Assembly (NCBI GenBank): GCA_013375405.1
Contig: JABXJU010000177.1
Coordinates: forward strand, 1 to 9,396
From: Candidatus Helarchaeota archaeon
Lineage (GTDB): Archaea; Asgardarchaeota; Lokiarchaeia; Helarchaeales; HEL-GB-A
Length of the DNA: 9,396 bases
Reading direction: 5' to 3'
The position numbers and the translations under genes are program-made. Of this stretch, positions 1 through 6,206 are shown piece after piece. A model generated the notes under the pieces. That model had not been told where the DNA came from and made no database searches. It worked only from the letters and a program-made list of their open reading frames with translations. Numbering within the stretch: the first letter of the stretch is position 1; each line of letters begins with the position of its first letter.

Positions 1-213
1 GGCCTGAGCTCCGGCAGAGCGTGGCCTTCTTCGCCTGAGAGGAGGGCTGGGGATGGACGGATGGGCTAGAGGATGCCATGTGTCTGTTGGTGTCGGGGAG
101 GACCTCTGCGGCATTGGGTCTCCTCTGTTGACGGTTTTCAGATGAGTCTTGAGCTGGATTCACCTGGAAAGAGATTAAGAAAATGTGTAACAAGCACCCC
201 ATCGAATCAATAA
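1..213. other. GC-rich left flank, no recognisable gene
   Basis: This stretch is clearly more GC-rich than the following 8 kb and resembles the right-hand virus flank in composition. On the plus strand one frame enters from the left edge and stops at 36-38, as the tail of an upstream gene would. A purine-rich GGAGGG (about 41-46) precedes an ATG at 53 that opens a 30-codon ORF ending at 145, which overlaps an ATG at 142 (ATGA) of a 23-codon ORF ending at 213. A third frame is open from 153 onward and contains the peptide FTWKEIKKMCNKH, which looks more protein-like than the others. A minus-strand frame is also open from 202 to the edge, but its Ser/Pro/Gln-rich translation looks like a shadow. 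None of these can be assigned a product. The best reading is virus DNA interrupted by the cargo block. Confidence 0.4.
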
Positions 214-220
214 CTCATAA

Positions 221-724
221 TTATTGAATTCGCCCACGCGCGTTATGATTGTTCTTTAAGAAAGATTGATACTCTCCGAAGTCTTGTGTCCATTCATGCC
301 TGCTTCTCTTGCTCCAGATCTGAAAAGCTTCATCCTCGTGCTTTAAAAAATCACTTTCAGAACAGCTATTTACTAAACAAAAGTGATTGATTAAGTCTTG
401 CCATGAAAGTCCTTGATTTGATAGAAGCTGTCTCCCATCATTCGTGTGACACCAGAAACCAATGTGTTTGATCTTGTGGCAGTAGTCGCACAGGTGGTGT
501 ATGGCATCCAACTTTTGGATGTGGTTTTTATCATCATACTCCCAGAACTCATGAGCTTGAAGCTTTCCCTTTGTAGAACCACAGATATAACATTGATGGC
601 CTTCTCTCTGGTAGATCTCAAATTTAATACGATTCCACAAACGCCTTCTTTTCCTAAGCATTTGATATATTGACTTGTTCCATGCTGTTGAAGGAACTAG
701 TTCAATTGTTAAAACGAGCTCCAA
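221..724 (-). CDS. HNH endonuclease, free-standing
   Basis: The product is predicted to be a 167-aa zinc-finger HNH nuclease, a metal-dependent DNA-cutting enzyme of the kind often free-standing in viruses and mobile DNA. A CxxC knuckle at C45/C48 is followed by AHEFWEYDDKNHIQKL (H58, E59) and then LCDYCHKIKH (C79, C82, H83, H87). This is the HEvWEYDD...LCxxCHxxKH pattern of a well-populated HNH family, and the length is usual for that family. The start is a TTG. It was chosen because the N-terminal ELVLTIELVPSTAW matches the beginning of the family and the next Met, at residue 22, would remove it. No Shine-Dalgarno precedes the TTG, which suggests a leaderless or short-leader transcript. The gene stands alone at the left edge of the cargo and carries the palindrome ACGCGCGT at both its 3' end and just upstream. 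It could be a homing-type nuclease or a cargo nuclease. Family assignment is firm; role is inferred. Confidence 0.
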   Translation of the reverse strand: MELVLTIELVPSTAWNKSIYQMLRKRRRLWNRIKFEIYQREGHQCYICGSTKGKLQAHEFWEYDDKNHIQKLDAIHHLCDYCHKIKHIGFWCHTNDGRQLLSNQGLSWQDLINHFCLVNSCSESDFLKHEDEAFQIWSKRSRHEWTQDFGEYQSFLKNNHNARGRIQ

Positions 725-738
725 ATCTTCGCACCGTT

Positions 739-771
739 TCTATATAGACGCGCGTGCATTAGTAATATTTA
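739..771 (-). promoter_or_regulatory. Candidate TATA elements for the HNH gene
   Basis: Two AT-rich elements precede the TTG start at 724: the palindromic TCTATATAGA at 739-748 and an AATATT element near 763-769. The first is only about 20 nt from the start codon, rather short for an archaeal TATA box serving that start. The second would give a leader of roughly 15 nt. An ACGCGCGT palindrome abuts the first element. Confidence 0.3.
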
Positions 772-783
772 CTTTTAACTCAA

Positions 784-792
784 TATACTATA
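784..792 (+). promoter_or_regulatory. Candidate TATA box for the 834 gene
   Basis: TATACTATA lies about 46 nt upstream of the ATG at 834. A transcript starting some 25 nt downstream would carry a short leader that includes the ribosome binding site. This is a sequence-only guess. Confidence 0.3.
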
Positions 793-822
793 CAAGATTG
801 GGGTCGAGAACCTTGAGTAAGA

Positions 823-830
823 AAGGAGAG
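823..830 (+). promoter_or_regulatory. Strong Shine-Dalgarno for the 834 gene
   Basis: AAGGAGAG with its GGAG core at 825-828 sits five bases before the ATG at 834. This well-placed site decides the start codon and argues that the downstream interrupted frame was a real gene. Confidence 0.6.
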
Positions 831-833
831 AAG

Positions 834-1157
834 ATGATTTGCATTATCTGGTCCGGTTACCAACCGGGTGTCTATATTGGCTCCCCTAATAGAAGGAAAC
901 ACTTCTCTAAAGAGAATAATGATGTAATAATTGAAATCGATGGCGATGAATGTACATCCTCTCTGCCATCTTCTTTCTGAAAAGGATGTCCTGAAATTAG
1001 GGTCGCTAAAAGTAGAACAGGTTTCAATGTTCTAAAGAATTGGATAAGGAAAAATGGTCTTCTCTCTCCAAAGGATTCCCTTGAGAAAAAAGGCAAGAAG
1101 GATGTTGTGACCCTAGAAGTAGTCGAACCATATCGAAAATTCAGATTGACTCTTTAG
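834..1157 (+). pseudogene. Small conserved-looking protein with in-frame UGA
   Basis: An ATG with an excellent Shine-Dalgarno opens a frame of 108 codons that is clean except for a UGA at codon 49 (978-980). The first half begins MICIIWSGYQPGVYIGSP and has VIIEIDGDE shortly before the stop. After the UGA the same frame continues, protein-like, with KGCPEIRVAKSR, KNWIRKNGLLSPK and a final VVTLEVVEPYRKFRLTL up to TAG at 1155-1157. The continuity of a charged, globular-looking sequence on both sides suggests one ~107-residue protein interrupted by a point mutation. TGG to TGA fits, since Trp after SSF would be natural. The family is not recognised. It is probably a dead small cargo or virus gene. 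Readthrough or recoding cannot be excluded but no SECIS-like structure was identified. The 48-residue truncated form would be the only product without readthrough. Confidence 0.6.
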
Positions 1158-1181
1158 TTTTTTCGCTCTTTTGAACTTGAT

Positions 1182-1391
1182 TTAAAGAAGTGGAAGGCCC
1201 TTTATTGTTCCAAAATCTAGTAGTAAATGACTCAGATAACTCGATCCGGTTATACCAAATAATAGCTTACTGTTTTCTTCTATTTCTTCGGAAGTTAATG
1301 TTAAACTTGTAAGGAGAATCAGTAATAGCCCCAGTGTAACACTATGGAAAAATCCCTTGTGATTAGGGTTTGTTGCAGGTTCAATAATATC
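1182..1391 (-). pseudogene. DUF457/YdjM-type membrane hydrolase, 3' remnant
   Basis: On the minus strand an open stretch of 69 codons ending in TAA (1182-1184) encodes DIIEPATNPNHKGFFHS followed by a hydrophobic segment (VTLGLLLILLTSLTL), a short charged loop, then LLFGITGSSYLSHLLLDF and a final KGLPLL. This is the characteristic C-terminal half of the DUF457 (YdjM-like, LexA-binding or metal-dependent membrane hydrolase) family: the NHxGFFHS and SHLLLD histidines and aspartate are metal-ligand candidates, and the ending GLPL is typical. The usual 60-70 N-terminal residues are missing. The homology begins precisely where the CG tract 1392-1412 ends, and the upstream frame is only CG-repeat translation and the tail of the neighbouring nuclease gene. 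No start codon is evident. The missing half was not found elsewhere in the window. It is therefore a remnant cut at its 5' side by a rearrangement. Confidence 0.7.
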
Positions 1392-1412
1392 CGCGCGCGC
1401 TGTGCACGCGCG
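1392..1412. repeat. Alternating CG tract at R-M cassette left edge
   Basis: A 21-bp run made almost wholly of alternating purine and pyrimidine, with CGCGCGCGC at one end, TGTGCA in the middle and CGCGCG at the other, partly self-complementary. It stands between the 3' end of the endonuclease gene and the truncated 5' edge of the DUF457 remnant, in DNA that is otherwise AT-rich. Confidence 0.6.
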
Positions 1413-1429
1413 AACACGAGTGAATAGTA

Positions 1430-2326
1430 TTAAGGCTTTTTCAACCAGCGAGTAAGGTTATTCATTTTATGGTTCTTATTTTTTTTGGGTATTTTCCATT
1501 CTTCAAGTTTTTGTAACGCTATATCCAATTCATCCTGAAATACTAAACAATCATAAGATTCTTTTCCTTCACGTTGAGCATTGATAGTATGTCTTATTCC
1601 TTCTTTATTTTCTAACTCGTGTTGTGGAATTCTAAATACAATTATTATTTTAGCATTAGGAAATTTGTCTCTAAAGTCATCAAATTCGGAGGAATATTCT
1701 TTAGCTCTTTTTACAAGGTCTCTTCTGACTCCTGTACGGATAGGTATGCCAACAAGTACATTTTTAGGATCTGATGATGGGGGAATTGCTGCATCAAGTT
1801 CTACTGGATTTGTAACTTTATCACAATTATACCCTTTTCTCCTAAAAAATTCTTTTACCTGTTCTTCAGCTTTTTTAGCTCTATAATGTCGTTTTTCATC
1901 AGCTTCCCACATTTTATAAAAAGTATATAGAAATGTTTCTAGTGATAATTCTAGATTTTCAAATAATGATGATATTATATCAATTAATTTTTTTGCATCT
2001 CTATCTAGGTGTGGATCCCATCTTCGAGGATTTCTTAATTTATAAATATTTTTTATTCCATATAATCTTTCAAATTCCCTTATGCTTAATCCACAATTTT
2101 TTACAAAAGCAGGAACTAAAGCATCTGGATCATTTGATATTAAATTTTTTAAATCTTCTTTACTCATTTTGTTAAAATATATTTTCTGATGTAATGAGTC
2201 ATATAGTTTTTTGTTTAAACTAGTAATTACATTTATGATTCGTATAGCTAATTGATCAAGATCATCATATAAATCTGGTAATTCAGAAAAATTTGGTTTT
2301 GGAAAATCTTTAATATTTATTGTCAC
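1430..2326 (-). CDS. Predicted restriction endonuclease of the R-M pair
   Basis: This 298-aa protein is read divergently from a complete adenine methyltransferase, the classic arrangement of a type II restriction-modification pair, and is predicted to cut unmethylated DNA at the partner's site. The N-terminal 120 residues are helical and contain a DNA-binding-like SIREFERLYGI segment (about 81-91). The C-terminal half has a PD-(D/E)XK-like outline: helix RAKKAEEQVKEFFRRKGYN (149-167, E154/E155), a PVELDAAIP strand (D178 as the candidate metal ligand), then VLVGIPIRTGVRRDLVKRA (190-208). At the place where E-x-K is expected, the sequence reads G-I-P-I-R, so the active site is unusual or my alignment is off. 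The start is GTG at 2326, since a stop lies two codons upstream and the next Met (54) would discard the conserved-looking N-terminus. No Shine-Dalgarno is present. Function rests mostly on context. Confidence 0.6.
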   Translation of the reverse strand: MTINIKDFPKPNFSELPDLYDDLDQLAIRIINVITSLNKKLYDSLHQKIYFNKMSKEDLKNLISNDPDALVPAFVKNCGLSIREFERLYGIKNIYKLRNPRRWDPHLDRDAKKLIDIISSLFENLELSLETFLYTFYKMWEADEKRHYRAKKAEEQVKEFFRRKGYNCDKVTNPVELDAAIPPSSDPKNVLVGIPIRTGVRRDLVKRAKEYSSEFDDFRDKFPNAKIIIVFRIPQHELENKEGIRHTINAQREGKESYDCLVFQDELDIALQKLEEWKIPKKNKNHKMNNLTRWLKKP

Positions 2327-2449
2327 TTTTCAGCCAAATTTACTTTATAAAGATACCTTTTTAAAAATTTCCATTTTAAAAATTTTTTTAGAAGTAACAA
2401 TACTATCAGAACATCTAAAAAGAATTAAGTGTAGATATTAAATGAAAAG
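2327..2449. promoter_or_regulatory. Divergent promoter region of the R-M pair
   Basis: This AT-rich 123-bp spacer must drive both the endonuclease (-) and the methylase (+). It holds a palindromic CTTTATAAAG at 2343-2352, a good TATA box for the GTG at 2326 with a nearly leaderless transcript, and two copies of TTTTAAAAATTT at 2359-2370 and 2374-2385, 15 bp apart. The second could be the TATA box for the methylase with a leader of about 40 nt, or the pair could be a regulator site. No controller-protein gene is present. The methylase ATG has no clear Shine-Dalgarno. Confidence 0.4.
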
Positions 2450-4120
2450 ATGGACGAATGGAGAAAAGAAATAGGGGCCTTTTTTACACCCCCACCCTTG
2501 GCAAGATTTCTAGTTAAATGGGCGATTACATCACAAGACGATATAGTATTAGATCCTGGTGCGGGTGATGGGATTTTTCTGATTGAATCTTTATATAGGT
2601 TTAATAAACTTGGAGTTGTTTCCGAAAAAGCGATAAATCAAATATTTGGTGTAGAGTTGGATGAAAAATCATATTTATATTCAAAAAAATTACTTTCTGA
2701 GTTTTCGGGATATGAGTGTCACAATATATTAAATATGAATTTTTTCGATCTTCGTCCACAAACATCCCGAAAATATCTTGGAATTACAATTCCATTAGTT
2801 AATGCTATCATAGGTAATCCACCATATATCAGGTATCATAGATTCAAAGGCAGAACGAGGGAAAAGGCCCAAATTGTGTCAAAGGAAATGGGTGTAACTT
2901 TCACGAATCTTGCTAGTTCTTGGGCGCCATATTTGGTCCATGCAACGAGTTTCTTGAAACAAGATGGAAAATTAGCTATGGTAGTTCCTGGAGAGTTGCT
3001 CTACGTTGATTATGCGAAAAATGTTCGAGAGTTTCTTCTTAAACATTATCATAGTGTAACTATTATTGCATTTGAGAAGAAAGTATTTCCAGAAGTATTA
3101 GAAGATACTTTATTACTTTTAGCAGATAAAAAAGAAGGAAAAAGAGGTTTAATAATAATAAGGTTGGAAGATGGAACTGAATTAGAAAAATTAAATTTAA
3201 GTAATGCAAATGAATCAATAATGGTTAATCCATTAAAATCTGGTGATAAATGGAGTAAGTATTTAATAAATGTTGAAGAATATAATATTTTGAAAAATTT
3301 TATTAAAAATGGATTTTATATTCCTTTTAGAGAATTTGCTAGTGTTGATATCGGATTTGTTACAGGAAATAATAAATTTTTTATATTATCTAAAAATGAA
3401 ATAAATGAATGGAATATAGAAAAAAAGTATCTTAAAAAAGTGATTCGAAAATCTTCCTCTTTAACGGGATTAGTTTTCTCAAAAGAAGATTGGGATTATT
3501 TATATAATAATAATGAAAAATGTTGTCTTCTTTATATTGAAAAAAATGATAATAATATAAAAAATACTAACGTTTGGAAATATCTAGAAAATGGAATTGA
3601 GTATAAAGTTAATTTAGGATACAAAACACGTAAAAGGGATCCTTGGTATTCTGTTCCATATGTAAAAATTCCTGATTGTTTCTTAACATATATGTCAAAT
3701 AATATACCAAAATTTTGTTTGAATGAAGCCAATGTTTCAAATTCTAATACAATTCATGGTGTATTTTTTAAAGATAAAAAAAACATAGATTTTATTATTC
3801 CAGCATATTATAATACATTAACATTATTAAGTATCGAATTAAGAGGACGTAGTTATGGCGGAGGTGTATTAAAATTAGAGACAAAAGAAGCAGAAAGCAT
3901 CTTAATTCCAAATATTAAAAATATAGAAATTAAAAAACAGTTAAAAATAATTTCTAACGAAATCGATTTATTATTAAGAAAAAATGAAATTAATAGAGTT
4001 ATTGAATTAATAGATGAAATTGTATTAGTAGATTATTTTAAAATAAATAATAATGATATTGATAAACTAAAAAAAGCATACTTGTCTTTAAAAAATAGAC
4101 GTCTAAAACGCATGTATTAA
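2450..4120 (+). CDS. N6-adenine DNA methyltransferase, type II R-M
   Basis: This 556-aa enzyme is predicted to transfer a methyl group from S-adenosylmethionine to the exocyclic amine of adenine at a specific DNA site, protecting DNA from the neighbouring nuclease. Motif order is that of gamma-class (M.TaqI/Eco57I-like) enzymes: motif X near the N-terminus (GAFFTPPPLARFLVKWAI, 9-26), motif I VLDPGAGDGIF (33-43), motif II acidic residue in FGVELDE (E69), a motif III-like MNFFD (D100), and catalytic motif IV IIGNPPYIRY (N123-P-P-Y126). The C-terminal half, about residues 280-556, is the expected target-recognition region, is lysine- and asparagine-rich and ends in a helical segment. All key residues are present and the length suits a solo-chain methylase. 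The recognition sequence cannot be read from the protein. It starts at ATG 2450; another ATG at 2442 is out of frame. It runs divergently from the endonuclease. Confidence 0.92.
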   Translation: MDEWRKEIGAFFTPPPLARFLVKWAITSQDDIVLDPGAGDGIFLIESLYRFNKLGVVSEKAINQIFGVELDEKSYLYSKKLLSEFSGYECHNILNMNFFDLRPQTSRKYLGITIPLVNAIIGNPPYIRYHRFKGRTREKAQIVSKEMGVTFTNLASSWAPYLVHATSFLKQDGKLAMVVPGELLYVDYAKNVREFLLKHYHSVTIIAFEKKVFPEVLEDTLLLLADKKEGKRGLIIIRLEDGTELEKLNLSNANESIMVNPLKSGDKWSKYLINVEEYNILKNFIKNGFYIPFREFASVDIGFVTGNNKFFILSKNEINEWNIEKKYLKKVIRKSSSLTGLVFSKEDWDYLYNNNEKCCLLYIEKNDNNIKNTNVWKYLENGIEYKVNLGYKTRKRDPWYSVPYVKIPDCFLTYMSNNIPKFCLNEANVSNSNTIHGVFFKDKKNIDFIIPAYYNTLTLLSIELRGRSYGGGVLKLETKEAESILIPNIKNIEIKKQLKIISNEIDLLLRKNEINRVIELIDEIVLVDYFKINNNDIDKLKKAYLSLKNRRLKRMY

Positions 4121-4158
4121 AATTTATATTATTTAAATTTCATAAAAGAAATTTTAAT

Positions 4159-4166
4159 GCGCGCGC
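4159..4166. repeat. CG tract between methylase and methylase stump
   Basis: GCGCGCGC in very AT-rich DNA, 39 bp after the stop of the intact methylase and 38 bp before the end of the truncated one. It matches the tract at 1392-1400 on the other side of the R-M pair. Confidence 0.5.
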
Positions 4167-4186
4167 TTTAGAGATATCTAATTACG

Positions 4187-4206
4187 TAATGAGATATTTC
4201 TCATTA
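4187..4206. terminator. Hairpin between convergent genes
   Basis: TAATGAGA and TCTCATTA form a perfect 8-bp stem around a TATT loop, overlapping the stop of the minus-strand methylase stump. ATTACGTAAT, itself a 10-bp palindrome, overlaps its left arm at 4181-4190, and a further ATGAGATA copy lies at 4211-4218. It may be a bidirectional terminator for the converging transcripts or scar DNA. The stem is AT-rich and weak, and no clear T-run follows. Confidence 0.3.
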
Positions 4207-4383
4207 AATTATGAGATAAATGCTCTTACTGTTCCATGCACGAGCAAATACTCCCCTACCAAATGCTGGATCAAGTATTTTTAGATCAGGTTCATTAATA
4301 GCCCAATGGGTTATCGCTTGTGCTAACTTCATTGGTGTGTGATATTTTCTATACATCTTTTTAATAGAGTTATTTTTTACCAT
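4204..4383 (-). pseudogene. N-terminal stump of a second N6-adenine methylase
   Basis: This frame encodes only the first part of an adenine methyltransferase: KYHTPMKLAQAITHWAI (motif X region) followed by LKILDPAFGRGVF (motif I), after which the sequence drifts into ARAWNSKSIYLII and stops. Motif IV and the whole catalytic and recognition parts are missing, so the product cannot methylate. It resembles the start of the intact methylase at 2450 (TP-xx-LA...WAI...LDPaxGxGxF), showing a common family but clearly different sequence. The ATG at 4383 follows the stop of the 241-aa protein by 16 bp, so it was the last gene of the kinase operon. A TTG at 4392 in the same frame is a weaker alternative start. 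The break lies close to a hairpin and the CG tract at 4159, and the R-M pair begins just beyond, consistent with replacement or deletion during cassette exchange. Confidence 0.75.
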
Positions 4384-4399
4384 AAAAATCAACTATAAT

Positions 4400-5125
4400 T
4401 TAAGATGGTTGATTGCATAGACTATCTAATAGTGTTTGATCAGGGGGGCTGCTATCCAGATAGTTTTTACATCTTTCATAATATTTTTTTAATATAAACT
4501 CTTCACTTTCTTTTATTAATTTTCTCCATTCGCCTTTTTGTAATAATTCATAATATATAGTTGGAAAAAAGGTCGCTACAACTACCTCACAAGCTAATAT
4601 CAGGTCAATAGGTGGGGAAGGAAAGTGTGGTAATTCAACATTATGTGGAAACCAGTATAACTCATCAACATGTGGAGTTCCGTGGAACTGAAAATGATAA
4701 TATGGAGCATATTGATCTACGCTACAATTATCATAATGACAACGAGATATTACTCTATCAATCGTATAATACTCCTTTAATCTTTCCATTATCTTTTCTG
4801 AATCCCATTCAGGTCTATAGCTAAGATTTTCTTGTATTGACCAAGCTCTTAAAACAAGGCGCAAATGAGTAAGTGGATAATCTTCATTACCTGATGCTGT
4901 AATTTCACAAAAAATGTCTGGTTTAACCCTATCATCCAATTCGGCTTTTATGAATTGTAGTGGGTTATCAGGGGTAATTATTAGTTCCCAGTTCTCTTCA
5001 GAGCCTGCTCGGATACTTTGTGCAACCTCATATAATATTCTCCATGAATTCTGAGTGATTAATCCTTTTCTCTTCAGTAAATTTGCCAAGCGATTTAAAT
5101 TAGTGGACATTCTATGAGAATTCAA
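4400..5125 (-). CDS. Unknown protein, third gene of kinase operon
   Basis: I do not recognise a named domain in this 241-aa protein. It is soluble, with no signal peptide or membrane helix. Visible landmarks are a helical N-terminus (LNRLANLLKRKG, ITQNSWRILYEVAQSIR), an acidic-hydrophobic middle (PDIFCEITASGN), a histidine- and cysteine-rich patch C129-H130-x3-C134, then YYHFQFHGTPH (142-152, H144, H148, H152), and a segment ELPHFPSPPIDLILACEVV (164-182) ending in a helical C-terminus. The clustered His, Cys and aromatic residues could bind a metal or form an active site, but that is inference. The start is TTG 5125, fixed by AGGAGGT six bases upstream; the ATG at 5110 is too far from that site. 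The Shine-Dalgarno lies inside the end of the response-regulator gene, so translation is coupled and the two proteins are likely partners. It is probably an effector or accessory part of the kinase system. Confidence 0.85.
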   Translation of the reverse strand: MNSHRMSTNLNRLANLLKRKGLITQNSWRILYEVAQSIRAGSEENWELIITPDNPLQFIKAELDDRVKPDIFCEITASGNEDYPLTHLRLVLRAWSIQENLSYRPEWDSEKIMERLKEYYTIDRVISRCHYDNCSVDQYAPYYHFQFHGTPHVDELYWFPHNVELPHFPSPPIDLILACEVVVATFFPTIYYELLQKGEWRKLIKESEEFILKKYYERCKNYLDSSPPDQTLLDSLCNQPS

Positions 5126-5128
5126 TAT

Positions 5129-6202
5129 TTAACCTCCTCTGATTGAGGGTAAACGTTCGGCATCTGCTTTTGGTATTAATTCTTCTTTAATATCTTTTTC
5201 AATCACTGCTTTGTATGATACTCTTGCTTGTTCCATTGATTCTGGTCGTTCATCTGGTAAATATCCAATTGTATATTTCATTTTTACAGGTTTATTTAAT
5301 ATATAACATACAGTGTTTGCGTGCGTCTCACCGCTAGTAACACAAATGGAAGGCTCTAACTCAATATCAGTAATTTTTTGGAATGCAATCATAAAATTTT
5401 TCGATAATATTGGTTTTAAGTTAGCATCTTGAATAAATTTAAAACCTATTTGTTGGAGTCTTCCTTTCCACCATCTTTTTTCCATTTCAGAAAAAACTCT
5501 ATCATACAAGGCATCTTCGAAATATAATTGCACTCCCTTACGTAGAAATGAAGATTCGCTAATCCCAAGAGCTGAAGCAGCATAGAGAGAGTTATAAAAA
5601 ATTCCTGGATATTTAAATAGTACCTGCAATATCCATTTTGCTACACTATGAATCCTCAATAATCCATTAGCCATGGGTTTTGGAGGGGATGAAAGTTGTA
5701 GATTTTCTTCTTCATATTTATTTGCACCCATTAATTCTACTAAAGATTTCCAGTTTCTTTTCTTTATATCTATTGACTTGATTTTATTAAATCCATTAAC
5801 TATAGTTATTAGAAATTTTTTTGCATATTCAACATCCTCATTTACATCATCCTTATAAAGTATATCATCAACAACTTGCACTTGTTCCAAATAATTTGGG
5901 TTTTGATTTAAGATATATCTTGTAGAAAATAATATTAAAGGAATTTCAGGGTTTTGTTCCGATATGTATGTTGCAATAGTGCCTCCTTTATAACTCACAT
6001 ATTCTCCTGTTTTTTGACGTTGAGTAAGAAGATAATCTATTAAGAAAAGATCTGGAGTTGAAGTTAATGATATATCCTCAATATGTTGAGGAGGAGGTAC
6101 GGACCTTACGTGAATCTTTCTTTCTTCAGACAATATTCGCGGAAATCTTTCGGAATCTCGTGGGTCTTCATCTATCAATAGGATATCTATTTCTCTATCC
6201 AT
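5129..6202 (-). CDS. Response-regulator-like protein with unknown output domain
   Basis: This 357-aa protein begins with a receiver domain (about 1-137). The acidic pocket is D11/E12/D13 in DILLIDED, the phospho-acceptor is D56 in DLFLIDYLL, the switch residue is S93 or T94 in LILFST, and the conserved Lys is K117 in ILYKDD. It should accept phosphate from the kinase encoded just upstream. An unusual loop between D56 and the Ser/Thr (about 61-75) lengthens the domain. The C-terminal 200 residues are not a known DNA-binding or enzyme domain. They hold KRWWKGRLQQIG (242-253), C287-x-TSGETHANTVC (to C299), KPVKMKYTIGYLPDERP (304-320) and EQARVSYKAV (324-333), which look like conserved motifs of an output or effector module. 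GAGGTGA, overlapping the kinase stop codon, is the ribosome binding site, with 4 bp between the genes. Receiver call is firm; output is unknown. Confidence 0.85.
   Translation of the reverse strand: MDREIDILLIDEDPRDSERFPRILSEERKIHVRSVPPPQHIEDISLTSTPDLFLIDYLLTQRQKTGEYVSYKGGTIATYISEQNPEIPLILFSTRYILNQNPNYLEQVQVVDDILYKDDVNEDVEYAKKFLITIVNGFNKIKSIDIKKRNWKSLVELMGANKYEEENLQLSSPPKPMANGLLRIHSVAKWILQVLFKYPGIFYNSLYAASALGISESSFLRKGVQLYFEDALYDRVFSEMEKRWWKGRLQQIGFKFIQDANLKPILSKNFMIAFQKITDIELEPSICVTSGETHANTVCYILNKPVKMKYTIGYLPDERPESMEQARVSYKAVIEKDIKEELIPKADAERLPSIRGG
5132..5138 (-). promoter_or_regulatory. Shine-Dalgarno fixing the TTG start at 5125
   Basis: AGGAGGT on the minus strand, inside the last codons of the response-regulator gene and six bases before TTG. 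It decides for the TTG over the downstream ATG and couples translation of the two genes. Confidence 0.7.
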
Positions 6203-6206
6203 TTTT

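Noticed and set aside
1..202. Minus-strand frame open to the left edge
   Set aside because: The translation is rich in Ser, Pro and Gln with no motif, and the virus genes seen elsewhere are on the plus strand. It cannot be excluded fully because the edge cuts it.
1344..1427. 27-codon plus-strand ORF
   Set aside because: It overlaps the DUF457 remnant on the other strand and half of it is CG-tract translation (RARCARA).
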